The translations under genes and the position numbers were made by a program. DNA of 64,000 bases from Microbulbifer agarilyticus (lineage in GTDB: Bacteria > Pseudomonadota > Gammaproteobacteria > Pseudomonadales > Cellvibrionaceae), in the NCBI RefSeq assembly GCF_019800665.1, contig NZ_JAHVKO010000004.1, positions 124,001 through 188,000 of the forward strand. The letters are read 5' to 3'. Each line of letters starts with the position of its first letter. Within the stretch, counting starts at the first letter, position 1. The notes beneath the pieces were generated by a model. It saw only the letters and a list, made by a program, of their open reading frames with translations. It was not told the DNA's origin and searched no databases. Shown here in pieces: positions 16,808 to 25,202 of this stretch.

Positions 16808-19078
16808 ATGAGAGCTTCAGGAATCAAACCACTGCTGGCCGCCGCACTGCTGACTTGCGGGCAGGCATCCCTGTTTTGTGTTCAGGCGTCCGCTGAGGAA
16901 TTCCTGGTACACGACCAAGCGGCGTACGCCAAAGTGGCTAAAAATCTCGAAGCCGGGGATACCGTAGTACTGGCGAATGGTGTTTGGAGTGATTTTGAAA
17001 TCCTGTTCACCGGAAATGGCGAAGAGGGGAATCCAATTACCCTGACCGCGCAGGAAAAAGGCAAGGTCTTCATTAGTGGCCAGTCGAACCTGCGCCTCGC
17101 CGGTGAACATCTGGTGGTATCGGGGCTGGTGTTTAAGGACGGCTACACACCAAGCAGCGAAGTGGTGGCATTTCGTCGCAACAAGGAACACCTGGCGAAT
17201 AATTCCCGGGTGACCGAAATCGTGATCGAAGACTTCAGCAAGCCAGAGCGTATGGAGTCGGATTACTGGGTAAGCATTTACGGCAAGAACAATCGCTTTG
17301 ATCACAACCACCTTGCCGGCAAGCGCAACAAGGGTGTGACCATGGCGGTGCGGCTGAACAGCGAAGCCAGCCAGGAAAACCACCACCGGATCGACCACAA
17401 CTATTTCGGCCCGCGCCCAGCCTTGGGCTCCAACGGTGGCGAGACCCTGCGCATCGGCACCAGCCACTACTCCCTGAGCGATTCGTTCACGGTGGTCGAG
17501 AACAATTACTTTGACCGCTGTGACGGCGAGGTGGAAATCATCTCCGTCAAATCCGGCAAAAATATTCTACGCAACAACACCTTTTTCGAATCACGTGGCA
17601 CCCTGACCATGCGTCACGGCAACGGCAATCTGATCGAAGGCAACGTGTTTCTCGGCAATGGCGTAGATCACACTGGCGGTATCCGCGTGATCAACGCGGA
17701 CCAGCGAGTGCGCAACAATTATCTCGAAGGTCTCACAGGCTATCGATTTGGGAGCGGGTTCACCGTAATGAACGGTGTTCCCAACTCTCCCATCAACCGT
17801 TACCACCGTGTGGTCAACGCGAACATTGAAAACAATAGCTTTATCAATGTGGAGCACATTCACCTGGCCGCAGGCGCCGACCAGGAACGCAGCGCGACAC
17901 CGCAAGACTCAACGATCTCCGAAAACATTTTCTACAACGAGAATGGAAAATCACCCTTCTCCGTATTTGATGATATTTCCGGGATCACCTTTGCCAACAA
18001 TGTGTCCAACGGGTTCGTCGACCAGAAGATTCACCAGGGTATCGAAAGCGGTGTGGAGAAGCTGCGCCGCGCAGCCAATGGGCTGCTCTATCCAGAGGAC
18101 ACATCCACTGCCAGAAAAGGCGCGAGTCGGGACCTTGCAGTCACCACCAAAGAGTTGACTGGCGTATCCTGGTATCCGAAATCAGAGCCGGTTACACCGT
18201 TCGATAGTGGTAAAACCACGCGTGTTAGCCCCGGCGAAGATGCACTGTTCGATGCTATTGAGCGCGCCGAAGATGGCGACACCCTGGTGCTGGAAAGCGG
18301 TAGCTACAATGCGCGCAAGCGCCTGTCCGTGAACAAGACGCTGACCATCAAGGCCAAGCGGCAGGGCAAGGTGACAATCACCGGCGAACGCCCGGTAATG
18401 TTTGAGATTCAGGACGGCGGCAGCCTGGCACTGGATGGCCTGGTGATCTCTGGCGCAAACAGCCCGGACAACGCTGGCAATATCCTGATCCGCACCGCGC
18501 CCTGGGGCATGCTGGAAAACTATCGCTTTTCCATGACCAATAGCCGCGTGGAAAATCTGGATATCAACCACTCGTATCACTTTTTCGACTCTGGCCATCG
18601 CGCTTTCGCGGACACCATCACCCTGGTGAACAATCACTTTGAAAATATTACCGGTGATCTGCTCAAGCTGAATAAAGAGAAAGATGACCTGGGTATCTAC
18701 AACGCCGAGTATGTGACCGTCACTGGTAATACGTTTACTCAGGTACAGGGTGCCCTGGTTGATTTGTACCGCGGTGGCACCGATGAGAGCACTTTCGGTC
18801 CGCATCTCGATTTCAGCAACAACGTGGTCGCCGAGTCCTCGCAAGGCAAGCGCAATAAAGCGAAGGCGCTACTTAAGTTGCACGGCGTGCAGGTGTCCGA
18901 TGTGCGTGACAACCGTATTGAAAGTAGTGCCGGCATTGTTGTCGAACACACGGTAGGTGAACCGGTGACCCGCATCGCCAATAACCAGTTTTTCAAGGCA
19001 CCGCTGCCAGACGTGAAAGAACTGGTCGCGGAAGGTCCGCACACTGCGATTCTTGCCAATAACGAAGCTAAAAACTGA
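16808..19078 (+). CDS. PL6-family alginate lyase (two-domain, AlyGC-like)
   Basis: Start at 16808 because GGTGATC directly precedes that ATG and it gives a signal peptide (KPLLAAALLTCGQASLFCVQ, then ASAEEF); a frame from 16769 has neither. The 756-residue protein holds two right-handed beta-helix domains, about residues 30-430 and 470-750. The N-terminal domain keeps the PL6 active site in the exact spacing of AlyGC: EVE at 241-243 (calcium ligands), catalytic lysine 248 in SVKSGK and arginine 269 in LTMRHGNGN. It cleaves alginate by beta-elimination, in the periplasm or outside. The second helix domain (GLVISGANSPDNAGNILIR) is a partner module in this subfamily. First gene of the catabolic operon. 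Confidence 0.93.
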   Translation: MRASGIKPLLAAALLTCGQASLFCVQASAEEFLVHDQAAYAKVAKNLEAGDTVVLANGVWSDFEILFTGNGEEGNPITLTAQEKGKVFISGQSNLRLAGEHLVVSGLVFKDGYTPSSEVVAFRRNKEHLANNSRVTEIVIEDFSKPERMESDYWVSIYGKNNRFDHNHLAGKRNKGVTMAVRLNSEASQENHHRIDHNYFGPRPALGSNGGETLRIGTSHYSLSDSFTVVENNYFDRCDGEVEIISVKSGKNILRNNTFFESRGTLTMRHGNGNLIEGNVFLGNGVDHTGGIRVINADQRVRNNYLEGLTGYRFGSGFTVMNGVPNSPINRYHRVVNANIENNSFINVEHIHLAAGADQERSATPQDSTISENIFYNENGKSPFSVFDDISGITFANNVSNGFVDQKIHQGIESGVEKLRRAANGLLYPEDTSTARKGASRDLAVTTKELTGVSWYPKSEPVTPFDSGKTTRVSPGEDALFDAIERAEDGDTLVLESGSYNARKRLSVNKTLTIKAKRQGKVTITGERPVMFEIQDGGSLALDGLVISGANSPDNAGNILIRTAPWGMLENYRFSMTNSRVENLDINHSYHFFDSGHRAFADTITLVNNHFENITGDLLKLNKEKDDLGIYNAEYVTVTGNTFTQVQGALVDLYRGGTDESTFGPHLDFSNNVVAESSQGKRNKAKALLKLHGVQVSDVRDNRIESSAGIVVEHTVGEPVTRIANNQFFKAPLPDVKELVAEGPHTAILANNEAKN

Positions 19079-19099
19079 TAAGAGCCAAGAAGTATTGCC

Positions 19100-21343
19100 A
19101 TGTTTGCTCAATCCGTTTTCAACAAGCCAAAGACCCTCGCCGCCTGCATCGCACTGGCGGGTGGGGTCGCTGCGGCCGCGCTTGGCGTATATCCGCTATC
19201 CGCCAGTGCCGCTTCCCATCCAAACTTGGTGATCGATGCGGCCGATGTCGATGCCATGCAGGGTGCGGTGAAGGTTCCCGGGCGCTTCCGCAACGCATTT
19301 TTGTCGACCCAATCCTCTGTGGATAAGGCCCTGCAACAACCCTTTGTTGTACCAGTCCCCGCAGACGCTGGTGGTGGCTATACCCACGAGCAGCACAAGA
19401 AAAACTACCAGCTGATGTACAACGCCGGGGTGCTCTTTCAGATCACCCAGGATCCAAAGTACGCGGAACGCGTACGCGATATGCTGCTGGCCTATGCAGA
19501 TTTGTACCCGACACTGCCGCTGCATCCGAAACGCCGCCCCGGTGCCGATAACCCCGGCAAGCTTTTCTGGCAGAGCCTGAACGAAGCGGTCTGGCTGGTC
19601 TACACCATCCAGGCCTATGACCTGATCCGGCCGGCCCTTAATGAAAGTGAGGCGGAAAAGATCGAACAGGGCGCGCTGCGCCCAGTGGTTAAGTTTTTGT
19701 CCGTAGATTCCCCGGCAACCTTTAATAAGGTGCACAACCACGGCACCTGGTTAACCGCCGGCGTGGGAATGGCCGGCTACGTGCTGGATGAGCCCGAGTG
19801 GGTGGAACAGGCACTGCTGGACCTGGATAAGGCTGGCAAGGGCGGCTTTCTGCGCCAGCTGAATACCCTGTTCTCCCCCGACGGCTACTACAACGAAGGC
19901 CCCTATTACCAGCGCTACGCGCTGATGCCATTTGTGACCTTCGCCAAGGCGATTGAAAACAACGAGCCGGAGCGGGGTATTTTCGAATACCGCGACGGCA
20001 TCGTGATGAAGGCCATCGATACCACCATCCAGCTGAGCTACAACGGCCTGTTCTTCCCGCTGAACGACGCCATTAAAAGCAAAGGTATCGACACCTCTGA
20101 ATTGGTCCTCGGTGTGACCATCGCCCACGGGGAATCTGCGAACCCGCAATTGCTCGATATTGCCGCGCAGCAAAACCAGGTTTTGCTTACCGGCGATGGC
20201 CTGAAAGTGGCGCAAGCGCTCGACGCGGGCAAACAGCAGCCCTATCAATTCAAAACTACCGCGTTCCGTGACGGCAAAGACGGCGATGAAGGTGCGCTGG
20301 TGGTGATGCGCCAGCAGGCCAATGGCGATCAGGCACTGGTATTCAAACCGGCTGCGCAGGGCCTGGGCCACGGTCACTTCGACAAATTGAGCTGGCAGTT
20401 TTATGACCGCGGCGCGGAGATTGTCACCGATTATGGTGCCGCGCGCTTCCTGAATGTCGAAGCGAAAAATGGCGGCCGCTACCTGCCGGAAAATGAGACC
20501 TGGGCAAAGCAAACCGTCGCGCACAATACCGTTGTGCTGGATGAAACGTCTCACTTTGACAACAACCTGCAATTTGCCAATCAGCACCACCCGACACTGA
20601 AGTTTTTCCATGCGGATGATCAGGTAAAAATCAGTGCAGCAGAAATTGACTCCGCATATCCCGGCGTCACGCTCACCCGCACCCTCGCGCTGGTGAACAA
20701 CCCGGATGACCAATCCAGTTATGCGATTGACCTGTTCGCGGTGACATCCGGGAAAGCCCACCAGATTGATTTACCCGTGCACTACAGTGGCCAGCTGGTG
20801 GATACCAACTTCACGCTGCGCGGCTTCACCGATGGTATTTCGGCACTGGGTAAGAACAACGGATATCAGCACTTGTGGTTGAAAGCCACTGCCAAGCCCA
20901 GCGCTGGTCTGGCCCAGGTAACCTGGCTGAATGACAACGGTCGCTTCTACACCCAGTCGAGTTTGGTAGACGGAGATACCCAGTTGTTGTTCACCGAACT
21001 CGGTGCCAACGATCCTGACTTCAATTTGCGGTCAGAGAAATCGTTTATCGCTCGCCGCGAGAATTCGCAGGCACACACGTTCGTGAGTGTGCTGGAGCCA
21101 CACGGTGAATACAATCCGGCCAAAGAATTTACCCTCGAGGCAGAGAGTGGCATCGAGGGACTGTCGCATAAGCAAGTTGGCGAAATAGAACTAGTGGCCA
21201 TCGACAGAAAGAACGGCAGCACCCAACTACTGGCGTTTAACCGCAGTACCTCGACCAGCAGTGAACGCAAGAGCCAATTTGAATTCCGCGGTAATCGCTA
21301 CGCATTTAGCGGCCGCGCCAAACTTTTCCAAATCACTAACTAA
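19100..21343 (+). CDS. PL17-family oligoalginate lyase
   Basis: A 747-residue protein with a signal peptide (TLAACIALAGGVAAAALGV, ending near SASA). Residues about 60-380 are the alpha/alpha-barrel with KVHNHGTWLTAGVGMAGYVL, where Asn213-His214 are the neutralising pair. Tyr270 in YYNEGPYYQRYAL is the catalytic acid, the same 57-residue spacing as in Saccharophagus Alg17C. The heparinase II/III-like beta domain follows, with GHGHFDKLSWQFYDRGAEIV at about 415-434. Exo-acting PL17 enzymes turn short alginate chains into the unsaturated monomer, which opens to 4-deoxy-L-erythro-5-hexoseulose uronate (DEH). It sits 21 bp after the PL6 gene and probably works in the periplasm on imported oligomers. 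Confidence 0.95.
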   Translation: MFAQSVFNKPKTLAACIALAGGVAAAALGVYPLSASAASHPNLVIDAADVDAMQGAVKVPGRFRNAFLSTQSSVDKALQQPFVVPVPADAGGGYTHEQHKKNYQLMYNAGVLFQITQDPKYAERVRDMLLAYADLYPTLPLHPKRRPGADNPGKLFWQSLNEAVWLVYTIQAYDLIRPALNESEAEKIEQGALRPVVKFLSVDSPATFNKVHNHGTWLTAGVGMAGYVLDEPEWVEQALLDLDKAGKGGFLRQLNTLFSPDGYYNEGPYYQRYALMPFVTFAKAIENNEPERGIFEYRDGIVMKAIDTTIQLSYNGLFFPLNDAIKSKGIDTSELVLGVTIAHGESANPQLLDIAAQQNQVLLTGDGLKVAQALDAGKQQPYQFKTTAFRDGKDGDEGALVVMRQQANGDQALVFKPAAQGLGHGHFDKLSWQFYDRGAEIVTDYGAARFLNVEAKNGGRYLPENETWAKQTVAHNTVVLDETSHFDNNLQFANQHHPTLKFFHADDQVKISAAEIDSAYPGVTLTRTLALVNNPDDQSSYAIDLFAVTSGKAHQIDLPVHYSGQLVDTNFTLRGFTDGISALGKNNGYQHLWLKATAKPSAGLAQVTWLNDNGRFYTQSSLVDGDTQLLFTELGANDPDFNLRSEKSFIARRENSQAHTFVSVLEPHGEYNPAKEFTLEAESGIEGLSHKQVGEIELVAIDRKNGSTQLLAFNRSTSTSSERKSQFEFRGNRYAFSGRAKLFQITN

Positions 21344-21363
21344 CGGATTTAGCGGAGAACGAT

Positions 21364-21705
21364 ATGCCCGCAACTGACGCATTTGTCCAAGCCCAGGATG
21401 TCGAGGTCGAAGACCTCGGTGGTGGCATCAAGCGGCAGATCCTCGGCCACGATGACAACCTGATGATTGTCCGCGTTTGGTTTGAGGAAGGAAGCATCGG
21501 CTACGTACACAAGCACCCACACACACAGGTTAGCTATGTGGAAAGTGGTGAGTTTGAGGTCCAGGTCGATGGCCAAAAGAAGCTGCTGAAAGCAGGAGAC
21601 AGTTTTTACATCGCACCGCACCTGGAACACGGTGCTGTGTGTAAAAAAGCCGGTGTATTGCTCGACACCTTCAGCCCTTACCGGGAAGATTTTCTGAATA
21701 ACTAA
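21364..21705 (+). CDS. kdgF: KdgF-like cupin, linearises unsaturated uronate monomer
   Basis: A 113-residue single-domain cupin. The metal-binding set HxHxxxQ is visible as H49, H51 and Q55 in YVHKHPHTQVSYVESG, and H89 in APHLEHGA. The length is normal for KdgF, which speeds the opening of the 4,5-unsaturated uronate released by lyases into the linear keto form, here DEH. No signal peptide is seen, so it acts in the cytoplasm, although its gene follows a periplasmic lyase. GGAG six bases before the ATG is a strong ribosome binding site. Gaps of 20 bp before and 14 bp after put it firmly in the operon. Confidence 0.92.
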   Translation: MPATDAFVQAQDVEVEDLGGGIKRQILGHDDNLMIVRVWFEEGSIGYVHKHPHTQVSYVESGEFEVQVDGQKKLLKAGDSFYIAPHLEHGAVCKKAGVLLDTFSPYREDFLNN

Positions 21706-21719
21706 TCAGGATAATAATA

Positions 21720-23015
21720 ATGAAGAACTTACGCTGGACCATTGTGTCCCTGGTGGCACTAGCCACCATTATTAACTACATCGACCGCACCGCGCTTTCC
21801 GTTATGTGGCCCGGCATTGCCGATGACCTCGGTATGGACAGCCACGACTACGCGAACATCATGAGTGTGTTCCTGATTGCCTACGCAATCGGTCAGGCCG
21901 TATTTGGTCGCGTCTTTGATGCGATCGGTACACGTCTCGGTTTTATGCTTTCCATTATCGTGTGGTCAGTGGCAATTGCCATGCATGCACTGGCGACTTC
22001 CGTGGCGTCCTTCAGCATTTTCCGTACGCTGCTTGGTTTCGGTGAGGCCGGTAACTGGCCGGGCGCAACCAAGGCCAACGCCGAATGGTTCCCGGCCAAA
22101 GAGCGTGCGCTGGCGCAGGGTATTTTCGGTGCAGGCGCTTCCGCCGGTAGCATCATTGCGCCGCCGCTGGTTGCCTTCCTGTATGCGTTCCTTGGCTGGC
22201 AGGCGACTTTTGTTGTCGTGGCGCTGCTCGGCTTCATCTGGCTGGTGCCCTGGATGATTATTTACAAGAGTGGTCCAGACGCGCACCCCTGGATTACCCA
22301 AGAAGAACGTGAGCTGATCCTTTCCGGACAAATTGCTCCTGAGAAAGATGAAGACGAGTATGTGCCGACACTGCGCGAGCTGCTGTCTCACCGTCAGAGC
22401 TGGAGCGTTATTTCCGCACGTTTCTTTATCGAGCCAATTTGGTGGCTGTTCGTGGCCTGGCTGCCACTGTACCTGAACGACAAATTCGGTTTTGACGTGA
22501 AGGCGATCGGTGCTTCCGCGTGGATCCCTTACTGCGGTGCCGCGGCTGGTGCGATCTTTGGCGGCTGGCTGTCCGGCAAGCTGATCAGCAGCGGCTGGAG
22601 CGTAAATAAATCCCGTAAGTTCGCCGTGGTTCTAGGTGGCTGTTGCATGTTGCCTGCACTGCTGGCAACCACCGTTGCAGCAACACCCGCAGCAGCACTC
22701 GCGCTGATCACCGTGATCCTGTTTGGTTTCCAGGCAGCGATCAACAATATCCAGACACTGCCAAGCGACTACTTCTCTGGCAAGAGCGTAGCCAGCCTCG
22801 CCGGTATCAGCGGCGCGGTCGGTGTTATCAGTGTAATCACTGCCATCCAGATGGTTCCGATCATCACCAACGATGGCACCTATTACCCACCCTTCTTCAT
22901 TCTCGGCGCATCACTGGTGCCGCTGATGTTGATTTCTGTCCTGTTTGTTGGGGGGCGTATCGGGCCGGTACGCAGCAAGCAGGAAAAGAAGCAACTCGCT
23001 GAAGCAGCGAGCTAA
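21720..23015 (+). CDS. MFS transporter of the anion:cation symporter type, probable DEH/uronate importer
   Basis: A 431-residue protein with twelve predicted membrane helices. INYIDRTALSVMWPGIADDL in the first helix and loop, then GRVFDAIGTRLGF (the MFS A-motif) and LGFGEAGNWPGATKANAEWF in helix 4-5, are the marks of the ExuT/GudP/hexuronate branch. The gene lies between kdgF and the DEH reductase. It therefore most likely brings the monomer DEH, or another uronate, from the periplasm into the cytoplasm, like ToaA/ToaB of alginate-eating vibrios. Confidence 0.9.
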   Translation: MKNLRWTIVSLVALATIINYIDRTALSVMWPGIADDLGMDSHDYANIMSVFLIAYAIGQAVFGRVFDAIGTRLGFMLSIIVWSVAIAMHALATSVASFSIFRTLLGFGEAGNWPGATKANAEWFPAKERALAQGIFGAGASAGSIIAPPLVAFLYAFLGWQATFVVVALLGFIWLVPWMIIYKSGPDAHPWITQEERELILSGQIAPEKDEDEYVPTLRELLSHRQSWSVISARFFIEPIWWLFVAWLPLYLNDKFGFDVKAIGASAWIPYCGAAAGAIFGGWLSGKLISSGWSVNKSRKFAVVLGGCCMLPALLATTVAATPAAALALITVILFGFQAAINNIQTLPSDYFSGKSVASLAGISGAVGVISVITAIQMVPIITNDGTYYPPFFILGASLVPLMLISVLFVGGRIGPVRSKQEKKQLAEAAS

Positions 23016-23076
23016 GACAAACGTTGATCACTCTTCGAAAACTATTCGGACGAAAAAAATACAGTTAGGAGTAATT

Positions 23077-23826
23077 ATGAAACTTCAAGGCAAAGTAGCC
23101 ATCGTCAGCGGTGGGGCACGAGACATCGGCAAGGCGGTGTCTTTGAAGCTGGCAGCAGAGGGCGCGAAAGTAGTCGTGAACTACTTCAGCAATAGCCAGA
23201 CTGCAGAGGAAACCCTGGCCGAAATCAAAGCGGCCGGTGGCGAAGCCATCATCGCACAAGGCGATATGACCAAGCAGGCGGATGTTGACGCAGTGGTTGC
23301 TGCAGCACAGGAAGCTTACGGCTCCAATATCGACGTTCTGGTAAACGTTGCTGGCGGTCTGGTTGAGCGTAAGACCCTCGGCGAAATGGACGAAGACTTC
23401 TTCAATAAAGTGATCGCGCTGAACCTGAACAGCACCTTCCTGCTGACCAAAGCGGTTGTTCCGCACATGGACGGCGGCGCTATCGTAAACCTGGCGTCCC
23501 AGGCTGGCCGTGACGGCGGTGGCCCCGGTGCTTCTGCCTACGCTACTTCCAAAGGTGCGGTAATGACCTTCACCCGCGCTATGGCGAAAGAGCTGGGTCC
23601 GCAGAACATTCGCGTTAACTCTCTGTGCCCGGGTATGATCAGCACGACCTTCCACGACGTCTTCACCAAAGATGCCGTACGTACCAACGTTGCCAATGCC
23701 ACTCCGCTGAAGCGTGAAGGTAAAGCACCGGAAGTTGCTGACGCAGTTGCCTACCTGGCGTCTGACGAAGCTTCTTTCATCACCGGTACCAACATCGACA
23801 TCAACGGTGGCCTGTTCTTCTCCTAA
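23077..23826 (+). CDS. short-chain dehydrogenase, probable DEH reductase
   Basis: Start at 23077 because AGGAG lies five bases before it; an in-frame TTG at 22945 would run into the transporter. The 249-residue protein is a classical SDR: VAIVSGGARDIGKAV (cofactor loop), NVAGG near 90, catalytic Ser141 (LASQAG), Tyr155 and Lys159 (YATSK). In alginate operons this family reduces DEH to 2-keto-3-deoxy-D-gluconate with NADPH or NADH in the cytoplasm. The gene's place between transporter and kdgK supports that role. The cofactor preference is not certain from sequence. Confidence 0.9.
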   Translation: MKLQGKVAIVSGGARDIGKAVSLKLAAEGAKVVVNYFSNSQTAEETLAEIKAAGGEAIIAQGDMTKQADVDAVVAAAQEAYGSNIDVLVNVAGGLVERKTLGEMDEDFFNKVIALNLNSTFLLTKAVVPHMDGGAIVNLASQAGRDGGGPGASAYATSKGAVMTFTRAMAKELGPQNIRVNSLCPGMISTTFHDVFTKDAVRTNVANATPLKREGKAPEVADAVAYLASDEASFITGTNIDINGGLFFS

Positions 23827-23874
23827 GCGGGAAGAACAGTCGAATAGAGTATTGCGGTAAACAGGCGGAACACC

Positions 23875-24843
23875 ATGCACAAGCGCATAGCGGTCATCGG
23901 CGAGTGTATGCTCGAAATGAACCTCGGCGACGATTGTCGCAGCCATCACAGTGAGTCGCGCCTAAGCGCGGGGCTCGCTTTTGGTGGCGACACGCTAAAT
24001 ACAGCCTTGTATATGTCCAGGCTCGGCGCCAGCGTCGAATATGTGACAGCGCTCGGTGACGATCACCTGAGTGATTGGATGGTCCGCCAGTGGCAAGCCG
24101 AAGGGATCGGTTGCGAACTGGTAAAGCGCGAGGCGAACGGTACGCCCGGGCTTTACCTGATCGAGACCGACGCCAGCGGTGAGCGTACTTTCCACTACTG
24201 GCGAGATCGCGCACCGGCCAAGCGGCTGCTGGATAATCCACAGGCTGCCAAGCAACTCTTTGCAGAGCTGAAAGGCTTCGATGCGGTATACCTCTCCGGT
24301 ATTTCCCTTGCGATTCTTTCCCCATATGGCCGCGAGTGCCTGTTCGAATTTCTGGCGGAATTCCGCCAGGGTGGTGGGCAGGTCATTTTTGACGGTAATT
24401 ACCGGCCGCGGCTGTGGGGTAGCGAGACGCTCACACGCAAGGCGTATGAACAGGTACTGCGCTTGACGGATATTGCCCTGCCGACGTTTGAAGATGAACA
24501 GCTGTTGTTCGCCGATAGCGACACCGATGCCGCCCTGGCGCGCTTCCAGGAATATGGGGTCGGTGAAGTAGTGTTGAAGTTGGGCGCCGAGGGCTGCCTG
24601 ATCGTACAGCCACATCGCGATCCAAAGCTGGTTCCCGCGAACAAGGTCACACCGGTCGATACAACTGCCGCGGGCGACTCATTTAATGCGGGCTACCTTG
24701 CCAGCCGTCTCGGCGGTAGCAGTGCCGAAGAGGCCGCCCTCTGCGGGCACAAACTGGCCAGCATCGTCATCCAACATCGCGGCGCCATCATCGCGCAAAG
24801 TGCGATGCCGGCAATGCCTGTTACTGAGGCGGACCCCGCATAA
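23875..24843 (+). CDS. kdgK: 2-keto-3-deoxygluconate kinase (PfkB family)
   Basis: A 322-residue ribokinase-fold enzyme. IAVIGECMLEMN opens it, AGLAFGGDTLNTALYMSRLG is the PfkB signature 1 near residue 37, VIFDGNYRPRLWG is characteristic of KDG kinases. DTTAAGDSFNAGYL near residue 262 is signature 2, with Asp268 as catalytic base. It phosphorylates 2-keto-3-deoxygluconate to KDPG, the entry to Entner-Doudoroff cleavage. It is the last gene of the operon, followed by a strong terminator. The KDPG aldolase gene is not present and must lie elsewhere. Confidence 0.94.
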   Translation: MHKRIAVIGECMLEMNLGDDCRSHHSESRLSAGLAFGGDTLNTALYMSRLGASVEYVTALGDDHLSDWMVRQWQAEGIGCELVKREANGTPGLYLIETDASGERTFHYWRDRAPAKRLLDNPQAAKQLFAELKGFDAVYLSGISLAILSPYGRECLFEFLAEFRQGGGQVIFDGNYRPRLWGSETLTRKAYEQVLRLTDIALPTFEDEQLLFADSDTDAALARFQEYGVGEVVLKLGAEGCLIVQPHRDPKLVPANKVTPVDTTAAGDSFNAGYLASRLGGSSAEEAALCGHKLASIVIQHRGAIIAQSAMPAMPVTEADPA

Positions 24844-24867
24844 ATATTTTGCGGTTTCCGTGCTCGA

Positions 24868-24895
24868 AAAAGCGGCTTTTTAGCCGCTTTTTTTT
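24868..24895 (+). terminator. terminator of the alginate operon
   Basis: AAAAGCGGCT (24868-24877), loop TTTT, AGCCGCTTTT (24882-24891), then more Ts. Confidence 0.93.
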
Positions 24896-24951
24896 ATGCC
24901 TGTAGATTTCCCAAATGCGTATATCCACCTCATACACACGGCACATCTATC

Positions 24952-24964
24952 AACCAAATTGGTT
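24952..24964. promoter_or_regulatory. palindromic AACCAA-A-TTGGTT site
   Basis: A perfect 6-1-6 palindrome in the gap before the second TonB receptor gene. It contains the same TTGGTT motif as the promoters at 16545-16555 and 16673-16706, here immediately followed by TGACC. Confidence 0.4.
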
Positions 24965-25103
24965 TGACCTCTTGATACTTCAAAGAGACACATCACAAAG
25001 TGATAAATAAATCGCATTTATCTTTACGCCCACTAAAACCAAAAAAATAGATATAAAACAAACATTTAAGTTAAATCTAACAAAATCTGTATGACCAATA
25101 TAA

Positions 25104-25144
25104 AAACCAATGTGATTGACAGGTTTTTATGAATTGGTTTAACT
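25104..25144 (+). promoter_or_regulatory. promoter and operator of the second TonB receptor
   Basis: TTGACA (25116-25121) and TTAACT (25139-25144) are 17 bp apart. They are embedded in an 8-bp inverted repeat AAACCAAT (25104-25111) / ATTGGTTT (25133-25140). The half-sites match those at the other two alginate promoters. A further ACCAAT lies at 25094-25099. Confidence 0.5.
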
Positions 25145-25202
25145 CCGTCTGCTGCGAGCTAATAAAAATAAAATCGTTCTTACAATGAGAGGAAACTGTT
25201 AG

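Noticed and set aside
19751..20761. Long minus-strand frame antisense to the PL17 lyase
   Set aside because: The lyase on the plus strand has all catalytic residues; the antisense product is without recognisable features.
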